From positions 1 through 64,000 of the forward strand of contig NZ_JAAJBT010000004.1 of the NCBI RefSeq assembly GCF_011392115.1: a DNA stretch of 64,000 nt. The letters are read 5' to 3'. Numbering within the stretch: position 1 is the stretch's first letter; each line of letters begins with the position of its first letter. Source of the stretch: Flavobacterium difficile. GTDB lineage: Bacteria > Bacteroidota > Bacteroidia > Flavobacteriales > Flavobacteriaceae. This document shows positions 7,099 through 16,158 of the stretch, in pieces. The notes under the pieces were generated by a model, which made no database searches, was not told the DNA's origin, and worked only from the letters and a program-made list of their open reading frames with translations. The position numbers and the translations under genes were made by a program.

Positions 7099-9787
7099 CA
7101 TTATCCTATTAATCATCTTGACTATTTATTTAGCTATTCTATTCTACATCGCACATTGGGCAGAAAAAAATGGAAATAGCAAATGGACGAATAATCCTTA
7201 CGTTTATACTTTATCTTTAGCGGTTTATTGTACAGCATGGACGTATTATGGAAGTATTGGTGTAGCTGCCGACAGTGGATTAACTTATCTACCCGTGTAT
7301 TTAGGTCCAATTATTATTGCACCATCATGGATTTTAATCTTAAAGAAAATCATACGAATTTCTCGCGTAAATAAAATTTCAAGTATTGCCGATTTTATTT
7401 CACTTCGTTATGGAAACAGCCGTTTTTTAGGCGCTATTGTAACCGTTATTTGTTTAACTGGAATTATTCCGTACATTTCCTTACAGCTGAAAGCCATTGC
7501 AGAAACGTTTCACATCGTAACAAAAACTTCAATGACTTCCTTAATTTTCGATGATACTACAACTTATGTCGCAATTGCACTTGCTTTATTCGCTTCTTAT
7601 TACGGAACTCGCTACGTAGATGCCTCCGAAAAAAGAAAAGGAATTGTTACTGCAGTGGCTATGGAAAGTGTTTTAAAATTGGTCTTCTTTGTACTTATTG
7701 GAGTTTACGTTACTTTTTTTGTTTTTGATGGTTTCGATGATATTTATCAAAAAGCTAGTGTATTAGAAAATTTTAAAGAAAAAAATACGATTGGTGGATT
7801 GCCTCAAGCTATTAATTGGTTTCTTCTTTGCATACTTTCCATGTTTGCTATTTTTTTATTACCACGTCAATTTCAAGTTTCTGTAATTGAGAATAATCGC
7901 GAAAAACACATTAATACTGCTGTTTGGTTGTTTCCACTTTATCTATTGTTATTTAATATTTTCGTGTATCCAATTGCTTGGGGCGGAAATATTTTGTTCG
8001 ACGGTCAGGAAATCAATTCCGATGCGTACTCATTGTTAATTCCACAATTATTCAATAACAAAATTTTGACGGTTTTGGTTTTTTTGGGTGGATTTTCAGC
8101 AGCTATTTCAATGATTGTGGTTTCATCTATCGGATTATCCACCATGGTAACCAACAATATTTTAATTCCCTATAACTTACTTGGAAAACTAAAAAGTGCC
8201 GATACCATTAGCAGTAAAAGTATCTTAAATAGTAGAAAAATAGGGATTTTCTTGCTTATTATCCTTTCCTATTTTATATACAGATATTTCGGATTAGATT
8301 ATAATTTAGTTTCCATTGGTATGATTGCTTTTGTTGTAATTTCGCAATTAGCACCCGCATTTTTTGGAGCTTTATTTTGGAGACGTGGTTCTCGATTAGG
8401 AGCTATTTATAGTATATTAATGGGATTCATAGTATGTTTATTCACATTACTAATTCCTTACAGTGTCGGAATTACGAACAGTGAAAGCACTTTTGTGTCT
8501 AACGGTTATTTTAATATTGAATTACTTAAACCGTTTCAATTATTTGGTTTAGATTATTTAGATCCGATTCCACATGCTTTATTTTGGAGTTTATTATTCA
8601 ATTCGGTGATTTATTTTTCGGTTTCTGTAAGTTTTAAAGGAAATTATCGAGAAAGAAATTATGCTGAAATGTTTGTAGATATTAACAAATACATCACGAA
8701 TCATGAAAATGCATTCATCTGGAAAGGAACCGCTTATAGAAATGATATTGAAAAAGTGTTAACTCGATTTTTGGGAGAAGAAAGAACCAAACGTGCCATG
8801 AATATTTTCAATGTGAAATATAACGTAGATAAAGATATAGAATTAGCAGATGCGCGTTTGATTAAGTTTTCTGAAAATTTATTAACCGGACATATCGGTA
8901 CGGCATCGGCTAGAATTTTAATTTCTAGTGTAGTAAAAGAAGAGAAAATTACCTTGCCAGAAGTTTTAAAAATATTAGAAGAATCAAAAGAAAATATCAT
9001 CATTAATAAAAAATTAACGGAAACTTCCAACGAACTAAAAGTCATCACAGCCAAATTACAAGAAGCGAATACCTCATTAATGGTTAAAGATCAACAAAAA
9101 GATGAATTCTTAGATACTGTAACACATGAACTTCGAACTCCAATTACAGCTATTCGAGCAGCTAGTGAAATTTTACACGATGATGACGAAATTCCAGAAG
9201 AATTAAAAAAACAATTTTTGCAAAATATCATTTCAGAATCAGATCGATTGAATCGTTTAATTGATAAAATTCTCGATTTAGAAAAATTTGAAACCGGTAA
9301 ACAAACCATTCATCCTACACCACATAATTTGGTTGAAACAATTGAGAAATCTATTGAGCCTTTACAGCAATTGATTAAAAACAAGAACATTACCATTCAT
9401 ATTGAAAGTAAGTCAAAGGTAAATGCCTTCTACGATGAAGACAGAATTGTGCAAGTTGTGACCAATTTATTATCTAACGCAATTAAGTTTTGTCCGGAAA
9501 CAGATGGATTAATTACGATACAAATTAAGGAAAAGAATAATTTTATTCATACTTTCGTACAAGACAATGGTAAAGGAATACATTCAGAAGATTTTGAAGT
9601 TATTTTTGATAAATTTTATCAATCCACTAATCAAAACATAAAAAAACCAGTTGGAAGTGGTTTAGGATTAGCGATTTGTAAGCAAATCATGGAATACCAT
9701 AAAGGTAAAATATGGGCTGAACCTTCTGTAAAAGGTGCTTGTATTGTTTTTACTTTACCAAAAAATAAGAATACAGAAAGCAGTTAA
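7091..9787 (+). CDS. Sodium:solute symporter-histidine kinase fusion (CrbS-like)
   Basis: An 898-residue protein. Residues 1-530 form a multi-helix sodium:solute symporter domain. A linker and coiled coil (about 615-665) lead to a HisKA domain with phospho-acceptor His679 in THELRTPI, then an HATPase domain with N-box NLLSNAIKF, DNGKG and GSGLGLAI. It has the architecture of CrbS/MxtR sensor kinases, which control acetyl-CoA synthetase in Vibrio and Pseudomonas. It would sense, and possibly transport, short-chain carboxylates at the inner membrane. The receiver gene follows after two bases, and prpE and acs lie just beyond. CrbS proteins usually carry a PAS domain before HisKA. I do not see a clear one here. 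Confidence 0.93.
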   Translation: MNSIILLIILTIYLAILFYIAHWAEKNGNSKWTNNPYVYTLSLAVYCTAWTYYGSIGVAADSGLTYLPVYLGPIIIAPSWILILKKIIRISRVNKISSIADFISLRYGNSRFLGAIVTVICLTGIIPYISLQLKAIAETFHIVTKTSMTSLIFDDTTTYVAIALALFASYYGTRYVDASEKRKGIVTAVAMESVLKLVFFVLIGVYVTFFVFDGFDDIYQKASVLENFKEKNTIGGLPQAINWFLLCILSMFAIFLLPRQFQVSVIENNREKHINTAVWLFPLYLLLFNIFVYPIAWGGNILFDGQEINSDAYSLLIPQLFNNKILTVLVFLGGFSAAISMIVVSSIGLSTMVTNNILIPYNLLGKLKSADTISSKSILNSRKIGIFLLIILSYFIYRYFGLDYNLVSIGMIAFVVISQLAPAFFGALFWRRGSRLGAIYSILMGFIVCLFTLLIPYSVGITNSESTFVSNGYFNIELLKPFQLFGLDYLDPIPHALFWSLLFNSVIYFSVSVSFKGNYRERNYAEMFVDINKYITNHENAFIWKGTAYRNDIEKVLTRFLGEERTKRAMNIFNVKYNVDKDIELADARLIKFSENLLTGHIGTASARILISSVVKEEKITLPEVLKILEESKENIIINKKLTETSNELKVITAKLQEANTSLMVKDQQKDEFLDTVTHELRTPITAIRAASEILHDDDEIPEELKKQFLQNIISESDRLNRLIDKILDLEKFETGKQTIHPTPHNLVETIEKSIEPLQQLIKNKNITIHIESKSKVNAFYDEDRIVQVVTNLLSNAIKFCPETDGLITIQIKEKNNFIHTFVQDNGKGIHSEDFEVIFDKFYQSTNQNIKKPVGSGLGLAICKQIMEYHKGKIWAEPSVKGACIVFTLPKNKNTESS

Positions 9788-9789
9788 TT

Positions 9790-10152
9790 ATGAAGAAAAT
9801 TTTAATAGTAGACGATGAACCTAATATTGTTATGTCTTTAGAATATACGTTCAAAAAAAATAATTTTGAAGTATTTATCGCTCGCGATGGTCAGGAAGCT
9901 TTAGACATAGTCAAATCAAATTTTCCAGATGTAATCATTTTGGATGTCATGATGCCAATGGTAGATGGTTATGCTACTTTAGAACAAATCCGAAAGGATA
10001 CCAATTTGGCTCATACTAAAGTGATTTTCCTTTCAGCAAAAAACAAAGCAAGCGATATAGAAAAAGGTATGACCTTAGGTGCAGATGCTTATTTGACAAA
10101 ACCTTTTTCCATTAAAAAAGTAGTAGATCAAGTTTTAGAGTTACTAAATTAA
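9790..10152 (+). CDS. Single-domain response regulator
   Basis: A 120-residue CheY-like receiver with D8/D9 acid pocket, phospho-acceptor D52 in ILDVMMP, switch S82 and conserved K104 (TKPF). There is no DNA-binding or other output domain: the chain ends with the last receiver helix. It is encoded two bases after the symporter-kinase gene and is surely its partner. The CrbR/ErdR partners in Proteobacteria carry a LuxR-type HTH, so here the signal must be handed to another protein. The zinc-ribbon/HTH protein at 3069 is a candidate by location only. Confidence 0.92.
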   Translation: MKKILIVDDEPNIVMSLEYTFKKNNFEVFIARDGQEALDIVKSNFPDVIILDVMMPMVDGYATLEQIRKDTNLAHTKVIFLSAKNKASDIEKGMTLGADAYLTKPFSIKKVVDQVLELLN

Positions 10153-10197
10153 TATGCAATCCGAACTAGTTTAGGATTTTTTTGTCTCATTTCTATA

Positions 10198-10251
10198 TAT
10201 ACTTATTTAGCAAGATTATTTCTTTCGGCTTGATAATATTCGTTACATTTA
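10198..10251 (+). promoter_or_regulatory. prpE control region: 18-nt motif plus -7 box
   Basis: TATACTTATTTAGCAAGA (10198-10215) is identical to the copy upstream of acs. A -7-like box TACATTTA lies at 10244-10251, 46 nt from motif start to box start, the same distance as before acs. Placement fits an activator site. No clear TTG -33 box is seen, as expected for an activator-dependent promoter. Confidence 0.6.
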
Positions 10252-10284
10252 CGTTGTAAATTTAAAAATAAAGCAAAAGAAATA

Positions 10285-12180
10285 ATGAATTATAAAGAAA
10301 TATATAATAAAAGTATAGAAAATCCAGAAGATTTTTGGAAAGAACAAGCGAATCAACTGGAATGGTACAAAAATCCTTCAATAATCTTATCAAAAGATGA
10401 AAAGGAGTATCCACTTTGGTTTGCAGATGGAGAAATAAATGCTTGTTATTTAGCACTTGACAAACATATTCAAGACGGTTTTGGAGAAAATATTGCTATA
10501 ATTTATGACTCACCAGTTACACAAACTGTAAAAAAGTTTACTTATAACGAAGTCAAAACTGAAGTTGCTAAACTTGCTGGAGGGTTATTGTCATTAGGTT
10601 TGAAAAAAGGAAATACTGCAGTTATATACATGCCAATGATTCCACAAGCTGCATTCGCTATGTTAGCTTGCGCTAGAATAGGTGTAACGCATTCAGTTGT
10701 TTTTGGTGGTTTTGCACCTCATGAATTAGCCATAAGAATTGACGATTGTAAACCCAAAGTGATACTTACAGCTTCTTCTGGAATAGAAGTAGACCGATTA
10801 ATTGCGTACAAACCTTTAGTAGACGAAGCCATCGAATTGGCCGAACACAAACCAAAAAAAGTGGTGGTTTTAAATCGAAAATTAGGTGCAAGAATTCCAT
10901 TTAAAAAGTATGATGTAGATTATGATGCGTTAGTTTATGGTTCAGAAGAAACACCTTGTGTGCCAGTTGAAGCTTCTCATCCTTTATACGTTTTATATAC
11001 TTCAGGCACAACAGGAAAACCAAAAGGAATTGTCAGAGATACAGGTGGTTATGCCACAGCACTTAACTATTCAATGCAATATATTTACGGTGTGAAACCT
11101 GATGAAATTTTCTGGGCTGCATCCGATGTAGGTTGGGTGGTTGGACATAGTTTTATCGTTTACGGACCTTTAATAAACAGAAATACAACCATTCTTTTTG
11201 AAGGTAAACCGATAAAAACGCCAGATGCAAGTACGTTTTGGCGTGTAATTGCAGAACATAAAGTAAATGTCATGTTTACAGCTCCAACAGCCATTCGAGC
11301 TATTAAAAAAGAAGATCCAAATGGAGAATTCATCAAACAATACGATTTATCGAGTTTAAGAACACAATTTCTAGCTGGAGAACGTTGTGATATCGCTACT
11401 TTAGAATGGTACCAACAACATATTCCAATTCCTGCAATTGATCACTGGTGGCAAACAGAATCCGGATGGCCTATGATTGCAAATATGATGGGAGTCGAGT
11501 TTTTACCTATAAAACCAGGTTCAGCTGGAAAAGCTGTGACTGGATATAACATTCAAATTTTCAATGAAAAGGGTGAAGAACTCGGTCCGAATGAAGAAGG
11601 ATATGTAGTAATTAAATTACCATTACCACCCGGAACGATGTTAGATTTATGGAAAGATAATGCACGTTTTAAGTCTGGTTATTTGAATAAATTTCCAGGG
11701 TATTATTTTTCTGGCGATGGCGGTTTTAAAGACCAAGACGATTATATTTTTATAACAGGTAGAGTAGATGATGTAATAAATGTAGCCGGACATCGACTAT
11801 CAACTGCAGAAATGGAAGAAATTGTTTCTTCTCATCATGCTGTGGCTGAATGTGCAGTAATTGGTATCAATGATGAATTAAAAGGTCAAATTCCGTTAGC
11901 TTTAGTAGTTACCAAATCTGGAGAAAACATGGAGCATTTTCAATTGCAACAGGAAGTTGTGCAATTAGTGCGTCAACAGATTGGAGCAGTTGCTTCCTTA
12001 CGTGATGTAATTACAGTTCAAAGATTACCCAAAACACGTTCTGGAAAAATTTTAAGAAAATTAATGCGAAGTATTGTTGATGGTGAAAACTTCCAAATAC
12101 CCTCAACCATTGATGATGAAGAGATTGTAAATGAATTAATTACTAATTTTTCTACAACAAAAATTGGTTCTTTTAAATAA
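10285..12180 (+). CDS. prpE: Propionyl-CoA synthetase (PrpE-type acyl-CoA synthetase)
   Basis: A 631-residue AMP-forming acyl-CoA synthetase that converts propionate, ATP and CoA to propionyl-CoA. ATP-binding loop YTSGTTGKPKG, adenylate motif WWQTESGWP, hinge ITGRVDDVINVAGHR and the acetylatable lysine motif PKTRSGKI near the C-terminus are all present. DSPVT near residue 75, IVRDTGG after the P-loop and ESGWP in place of ETGG are hallmarks of PrpE rather than Acs. Length equals that of enterobacterial PrpE (628). It lies downstream of the symporter-kinase/receiver pair and upstream of acs. Acetate may also be accepted. Confidence 0.88.
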   Translation: MNYKEIYNKSIENPEDFWKEQANQLEWYKNPSIILSKDEKEYPLWFADGEINACYLALDKHIQDGFGENIAIIYDSPVTQTVKKFTYNEVKTEVAKLAGGLLSLGLKKGNTAVIYMPMIPQAAFAMLACARIGVTHSVVFGGFAPHELAIRIDDCKPKVILTASSGIEVDRLIAYKPLVDEAIELAEHKPKKVVVLNRKLGARIPFKKYDVDYDALVYGSEETPCVPVEASHPLYVLYTSGTTGKPKGIVRDTGGYATALNYSMQYIYGVKPDEIFWAASDVGWVVGHSFIVYGPLINRNTTILFEGKPIKTPDASTFWRVIAEHKVNVMFTAPTAIRAIKKEDPNGEFIKQYDLSSLRTQFLAGERCDIATLEWYQQHIPIPAIDHWWQTESGWPMIANMMGVEFLPIKPGSAGKAVTGYNIQIFNEKGEELGPNEEGYVVIKLPLPPGTMLDLWKDNARFKSGYLNKFPGYYFSGDGGFKDQDDYIFITGRVDDVINVAGHRLSTAEMEEIVSSHHAVAECAVIGINDELKGQIPLALVVTKSGENMEHFQLQQEVVQLVRQQIGAVASLRDVITVQRLPKTRSGKILRKLMRSIVDGENFQIPSTIDDEEIVNELITNFSTTKIGSFK

Positions 12181-12190
12181 AAAATTTAAC

Positions 12191-12244
12191 TATACTTATT
12201 TAGCAAGAAAAATCAACAACGAATAAATAGAATACTTATATTTA
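12191..12244 (+). promoter_or_regulatory. acs control region: 18-nt motif plus -7 box
   Basis: TATACTTATTTAGCAAGA (12191-12208) starts 11 nt after the prpE stop codon. The -7-like box TATATTTA lies at 12237-12244, again 46 nt from motif start to box start. acs therefore seems to have its own promoter although it follows prpE closely. Confidence 0.6.
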
Positions 12245-12270
12245 CACTATTAAACAGAAACAGTACTATA

Positions 12271-14178
12271 ATGAGTTATTATAAAATCAAAGATTTAGAA
12301 AATTACTTCAAAATGTATAAAAAATCAGTTCGTGAACCCCGAAAATTTTGGGATCGCATTGCTGATGAAAATTTTACTTGGTACCAAAAATGGGATAAAG
12401 TTTTTGAAGTAGATATGCAAGAAGCCAATTTTAAATGGTTTTTAAACGCAAAAGTAAACATCACGAAAAATTGTATTGACAGGCATTTAGCAAAACGTGG
12501 GGATAAAACGGCAATCATTTTTGAACCGAATGATCCAAATGAAGACGCAGTACATATTTCATATAACGAATTATATGTAAGAATTGCCAAAATGGCTAAT
12601 GTACTTCGCGAACAAGGCATAAAGAAAGGAGATAGAGTTTGTATTTATTTACCAATGATTCCAGAATTAGCTGTTGCAGTTTTAGCTTGTGCGAGAATTG
12701 GTGCCATTCATTCTGTAGTTTTTGCTGGATTTTCTGCTTCCGCTGTAGCAGCAAGAATTAACGATTCAGAATGTAAAATGGTCATTACTTCAGATGGTGG
12801 TTTCAGAGGAAACAAATCTGTTGATTTAAAAGGAATTGTTGATGAAGCTTTAGAAAAATGTCCATGTGTGGAAAAAGTTTTAGTGGCTAAAAGAACTAAT
12901 ACTGAAGTCAGGATGAAAGAAGGACGCGACATTTGGTTGCAACCGCTTTTAGATGAAGCTATTGGAAATAATGTAGCTGAAATTATGGATGCTGAAGATC
13001 CTTTATTTATATTGTATACTTCCGGTTCAACAGGAAAACCGAAAGGAATGTTGCATACCACTGCAGGATACATGGTGTACACAGCTTACACGTTCAAAAA
13101 TGTTTTCAATTATGAGGAAAATGATGTGTATTGGTGTACCGCAGATATTGGCTGGATAACCGGTCATTCTTATATTTTATACGGACCACTTTTAAATGGT
13201 GCTACAACCGTTATATTTGAAGGTGTGCCATCGTACCCAGATTTTAGTCGTTTTTGGGAAGTTATCGAAAAACATAAAGTGAATCAGTTTTATACAGCTC
13301 CAACGGCAATTCGTGCTTTGGCGAAAGAAAGTTTAGACTACGTACAACGTTTTCCATTAAGTTCTTTAAAAGTAATCGGATCAGTTGGTGAACCAATTAA
13401 TGAAGAGGCTTGGCATTGGTATAACGATCACGTAGGAGGAAAGCGTTGTCCACTTGTAGATACGTGGTGGCAAACAGAAACTGGTGGAATTATGATTTCT
13501 CCAATTCCTTTTGTAACTCCAACCAAACCGACTTACGCGTCTTTACCTTTACCAGGAATTCAACCGGTTTTAATGGATGAATTACGAAATGAAATTGAAG
13601 GCAATCAAGTAACGGGTTCGTTATGTATTAAGTTCCCATGGCCGTCAATGGCTAGAACCATTTGGGGCGATCATCAAAGATATAAGGAAACTTATTTTAC
13701 AGCTTTTCCAGGAAAATACTTCACAGGTGATGGTGCTTTACGAGATGAAGTAGGTTATTACAGAATTACTGGTCGTGTCGATGATGTAATTATAGTTTCC
13801 GGACACAATTTAGGAACAGCACCTATTGAAGATGCTATCAATGAACATCAAGCTGTAGCGGAAAGTGCTATTGTTGGTTTTCCCCACGATATCAAAGGAA
13901 ATGCTTTATATGGTTTCGTAATTTTAAAAGAAAGAGGCGAAGGAAGAGATAAAGATAACTTATCAAAAGAAATTAATCAATTGATTTCAGATCAAGTTGG
14001 ACCAATTGCGAAATTAGATAAAATTCAATTCGTATCTGGCTTACCTAAAACCCGTTCTGGAAAAATTATGCGCCGCATCTTAAGAAAAATTGCTGAAGGT
14101 GATTTCTCTAATTTCGGAGATATTTCAACTTTATTAAATCCAGAAATTGTAGAAGAAATTAAAAACGGTAAATTATAA
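12271..14178 (+). CDS. acs: Acetyl-CoA synthetase
   Basis: A 635-residue AMP-forming acetate-CoA ligase. It has YTSGSTGKPKG (P-loop), WWQTETGG (substrate pocket with the Trp that limits chain length), ITGRVDDVIIVSGHNLG (hinge) and LPKTRSGKIMRR (lysine that is acetylated in this family). The length agrees with Acs of other bacteria (about 630-650). It activates acetate for the TCA/glyoxylate cycle or lipid synthesis. Preceded by its own copy of the 18-nt motif and followed by a strong terminator, closing the island. Confidence 0.95.
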   Translation: MSYYKIKDLENYFKMYKKSVREPRKFWDRIADENFTWYQKWDKVFEVDMQEANFKWFLNAKVNITKNCIDRHLAKRGDKTAIIFEPNDPNEDAVHISYNELYVRIAKMANVLREQGIKKGDRVCIYLPMIPELAVAVLACARIGAIHSVVFAGFSASAVAARINDSECKMVITSDGGFRGNKSVDLKGIVDEALEKCPCVEKVLVAKRTNTEVRMKEGRDIWLQPLLDEAIGNNVAEIMDAEDPLFILYTSGSTGKPKGMLHTTAGYMVYTAYTFKNVFNYEENDVYWCTADIGWITGHSYILYGPLLNGATTVIFEGVPSYPDFSRFWEVIEKHKVNQFYTAPTAIRALAKESLDYVQRFPLSSLKVIGSVGEPINEEAWHWYNDHVGGKRCPLVDTWWQTETGGIMISPIPFVTPTKPTYASLPLPGIQPVLMDELRNEIEGNQVTGSLCIKFPWPSMARTIWGDHQRYKETYFTAFPGKYFTGDGALRDEVGYYRITGRVDDVIIVSGHNLGTAPIEDAINEHQAVAESAIVGFPHDIKGNALYGFVILKERGEGRDKDNLSKEINQLISDQVGPIAKLDKIQFVSGLPKTRSGKIMRRILRKIAEGDFSNFGDISTLLNPEIVEEIKNGKL

Positions 14179-14213
14179 AGAATTAATTTGTTCAAATATA
14201 TAATTTAATTATT

Positions 14214-14245
14214 AAAAGAGGTATAGTTTTTGTACCTCTTTTTTT
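14214..14245 (+). terminator. Rho-independent terminator after acs
   Basis: Stem AAAAGAGGTA/TACCTCTTTT with a loop of about 9 nt and a long T run, 36 nt after the acs stop. Confidence 0.88.
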
Positions 14246-14260
14246 ATTAAAATTATCAAA

Positions 14261-14902
14261 ATGAAAAAATATATTGTAGGTTTGATTTTGTTAGCAATTT
14301 CTTGTACAAAAGAAAATAAACAAACCATAAAATCAGATGAAAGGATTGTTGGAATTCAACCTTATGAAAAATTTTCTAATGAAGATGCAAAAATAATTTC
14401 CTTTGTAATCGATAGTTTTTACGGTTTAAAGACTAAAATTTTACCTAATAAACCCTTACCGAAAACTGCTTATACAACTCTCAAATCTCCTAGATATCGT
14501 GCAGATAGTATTATAAAAATTCAAAACCAAAATATCCCAAAAGACGTATATTATGTTTTAGGATTAACAAATGAAGACATATCAGTAACAAAAAACGATA
14601 AAAATGGTCAAATTTTAGAACCAAAATGGAAATATTGCGATTTTGGCATAATGGGATTAGCCTATAGACCTGGAAAAAGTGCAATAGTTTCTAATTTTAG
14701 AATCAAAAGTAAAAGTCATAATACAGAAATGACAAGGTTACGAAAAGTAGCTGTACATGAATTTGGTCATAATTTAGGATTGCCTCATTGTCCTGATAAA
14801 AGTTGCGTAATGACAAGTGCAGCAGAAAAATTAACAACAATTGATAACGAAAAACTAGCTTTATGTAAAAGTTGCCAAAAAATAATTAACTATAAAATGT
14901 AA
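14261..14902 (+). CDS. Archaemetzincin-type zinc metalloprotease lipoprotein
   Basis: A 213-residue protein with a lipoprotein signal (LLAISC, lipidated Cys about residue 15). The C-terminal third carries the full archaemetzincin signature: zinc-binding H166-E-x2-H170-x5-H176 with C177, C182, M184 (Met turn), then C202-x2-C205, which binds a second zinc in known archaemetzincins. The protease domain is therefore complete and probably active on the cell surface or in the periplasm. Substrate unknown. It starts only 16 nt after the acs terminator and stands alone. Lipoprotein anchoring is a flavobacterial variation on a family otherwise mostly cytosolic. Confidence 0.85.
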   Translation: MKKYIVGLILLAISCTKENKQTIKSDERIVGIQPYEKFSNEDAKIISFVIDSFYGLKTKILPNKPLPKTAYTTLKSPRYRADSIIKIQNQNIPKDVYYVLGLTNEDISVTKNDKNGQILEPKWKYCDFGIMGLAYRPGKSAIVSNFRIKSKSHNTEMTRLRKVAVHEFGHNLGLPHCPDKSCVMTSAAEKLTTIDNEKLALCKSCQKIINYKM

Positions 14903-14941
14903 AAAAGCGTAATTTTTACATTTTAGTTACACTTAAATAAT

Positions 14942-14949
14942 TATTTTTG
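14942..14949 (+). promoter_or_regulatory. -7 promoter box TATTTTTG
   Basis: Matches TAnnTTTG, 32 nt before the ATG of the DinB-like gene, and probably drives the run of genes 14981-17837, which are packed without gaps. Confidence 0.5.
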
Positions 14950-14980
14950 CAAATAGCTAAAGCCTAACAAACTATTTAAT

Positions 14981-15469
14981 ATGAATTTTACATCGGTAAA
15001 ACAGACTCTTTTCGAATTACAACATTTATTAAATCAGATTTCTGAAGATGATTATTCAAAACCTATTGAATATTTAAGTAATGCTTCTATTGGCGAACAT
15101 ACTCGACATATTATAGAGTTGTTCCAATGTGCAATCAATTCTTATGAAATAGGAGAAGTAAACTACGACAAAAGAAACAGAAATCTTTTAATACAAACTA
15201 GTCCATCTTTTGCTATTGAAAAAATAGATGAGATTTGTGCTACTATTGAAAAAGAAAATAAAGATTTAGTATTAGAAAGTGTTTTCTACGATGAAGTTTC
15301 AAGAATTCAAACGAATTATTTTAGAGAAGTAATATATAATTTAGAACATTGTATTCATCATCAAGCATTAATAAAAGTTGCTGTTTTTCAATTTGAATAT
15401 TTAGTGATAAATGAGAATTTTGGTGTAGCTCCTTCAACAATTGTTTTCAGAAATCAATGTGCACAGTAA
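14981..15469 (+). CDS. DinB-like four-helix protein
   Basis: A 162-residue helical protein with DinB/YfiT-superfamily metal-binding histidines: H40/H43 in GEHTRHIIE and H123, H126, H127 in EHCIHHQALIK. These proteins bind a divalent metal, and some are thiol-dependent transferases. The role of this one is unknown. Its end overlaps the next gene by 13 nt, indicating translational coupling with the NRDE protein. Confidence 0.82.
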   Translation: MNFTSVKQTLFELQHLLNQISEDDYSKPIEYLSNASIGEHTRHIIELFQCAINSYEIGEVNYDKRNRNLLIQTSPSFAIEKIDEICATIEKENKDLVLESVFYDEVSRIQTNYFREVIYNLEHCIHHQALIKVAVFQFEYLVINENFGVAPSTIVFRNQCAQ

Positions 15470-16158
15470 GTTTTGTTTATGCTAACGATTCATTTTTATT
15501 GACTTCAAATAGAGATGAAAAAATTACTCGGCCGTCAGCAATAGCTCCTAAAATTTATCAAACGGCAAACAAAAAAATAATCTATCCAAAAGATGCTAAA
15601 GCTGGTGGTACTTGGTTTGTTGTGGATGAATTTGGTAATGCAATCATTTTGCTTAATGGCGGAAAAACCAAACACATTCCTAAAGATAAATACCGTTTAA
15701 GTCGTGGTGTAATTGTTTTAGAATTAATGGCTTCCAATGCCATAGTATCTAGATGGAAAGACATAGATTTAACAGATATTGAGCCTTTTACTTTATTGGT
15801 TTTAGAAAACAAACACCCTTTTCAATTGCAATGGAGTGGTGAAGAAAAATCTACAGAAGAATTAGAAATCAATCAAACTTATATTTGGTCATCTTCAACT
15901 TTATATACGCCTGAAATTCAGCAACAACGTGCCGATTGGTTTCAAAAATACATGAATGAAAACCAAGAGATTACTGCAGATAAAATGAAATTTTTTCATA
16001 AAAATACCGAACCAAAAGATGAAAAAAATGGTTTAATTATTAATAGAGATAATCTTTACAAAACCTTAAGTGTTACGCAAACTGTTATTTCAGAAAATGC
16101 CATTTTGGTCAATCATTCAGATTTAATTCAGAATGAAGAACATACTATTTCTTTTTAA
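15457..16158 (+). CDS. NRDE family (TANGO2-like) protein
   Basis: A 233-residue protein starting MCTVSF and carrying SNRDE near residue 20, the signature of the NRDE/TANGO2 family. The Cys2 next to the start resembles an N-terminal nucleophile, as seen in Ntn hydrolases, but biochemical function is not established (roles in heme handling have been proposed for animal TANGO2). It overlaps the DinB-like gene, and the next gene starts immediately after its stop codon, so it belongs to a tight operon. Confidence 0.87.
   Translation: MCTVSFVYANDSFLLTSNRDEKITRPSAIAPKIYQTANKKIIYPKDAKAGGTWFVVDEFGNAIILLNGGKTKHIPKDKYRLSRGVIVLELMASNAIVSRWKDIDLTDIEPFTLLVLENKHPFQLQWSGEEKSTEELEINQTYIWSSSTLYTPEIQQQRADWFQKYMNENQEITADKMKFFHKNTEPKDEKNGLIINRDNLYKTLSVTQTVISENAILVNHSDLIQNEEHTISF

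Noticed and set aside
15457..15469. Frameshift between DinB-like and NRDE genes
   Set aside because: Both proteins have complete, recognisable ends. The 13-nt overlap is ordinary translational coupling.
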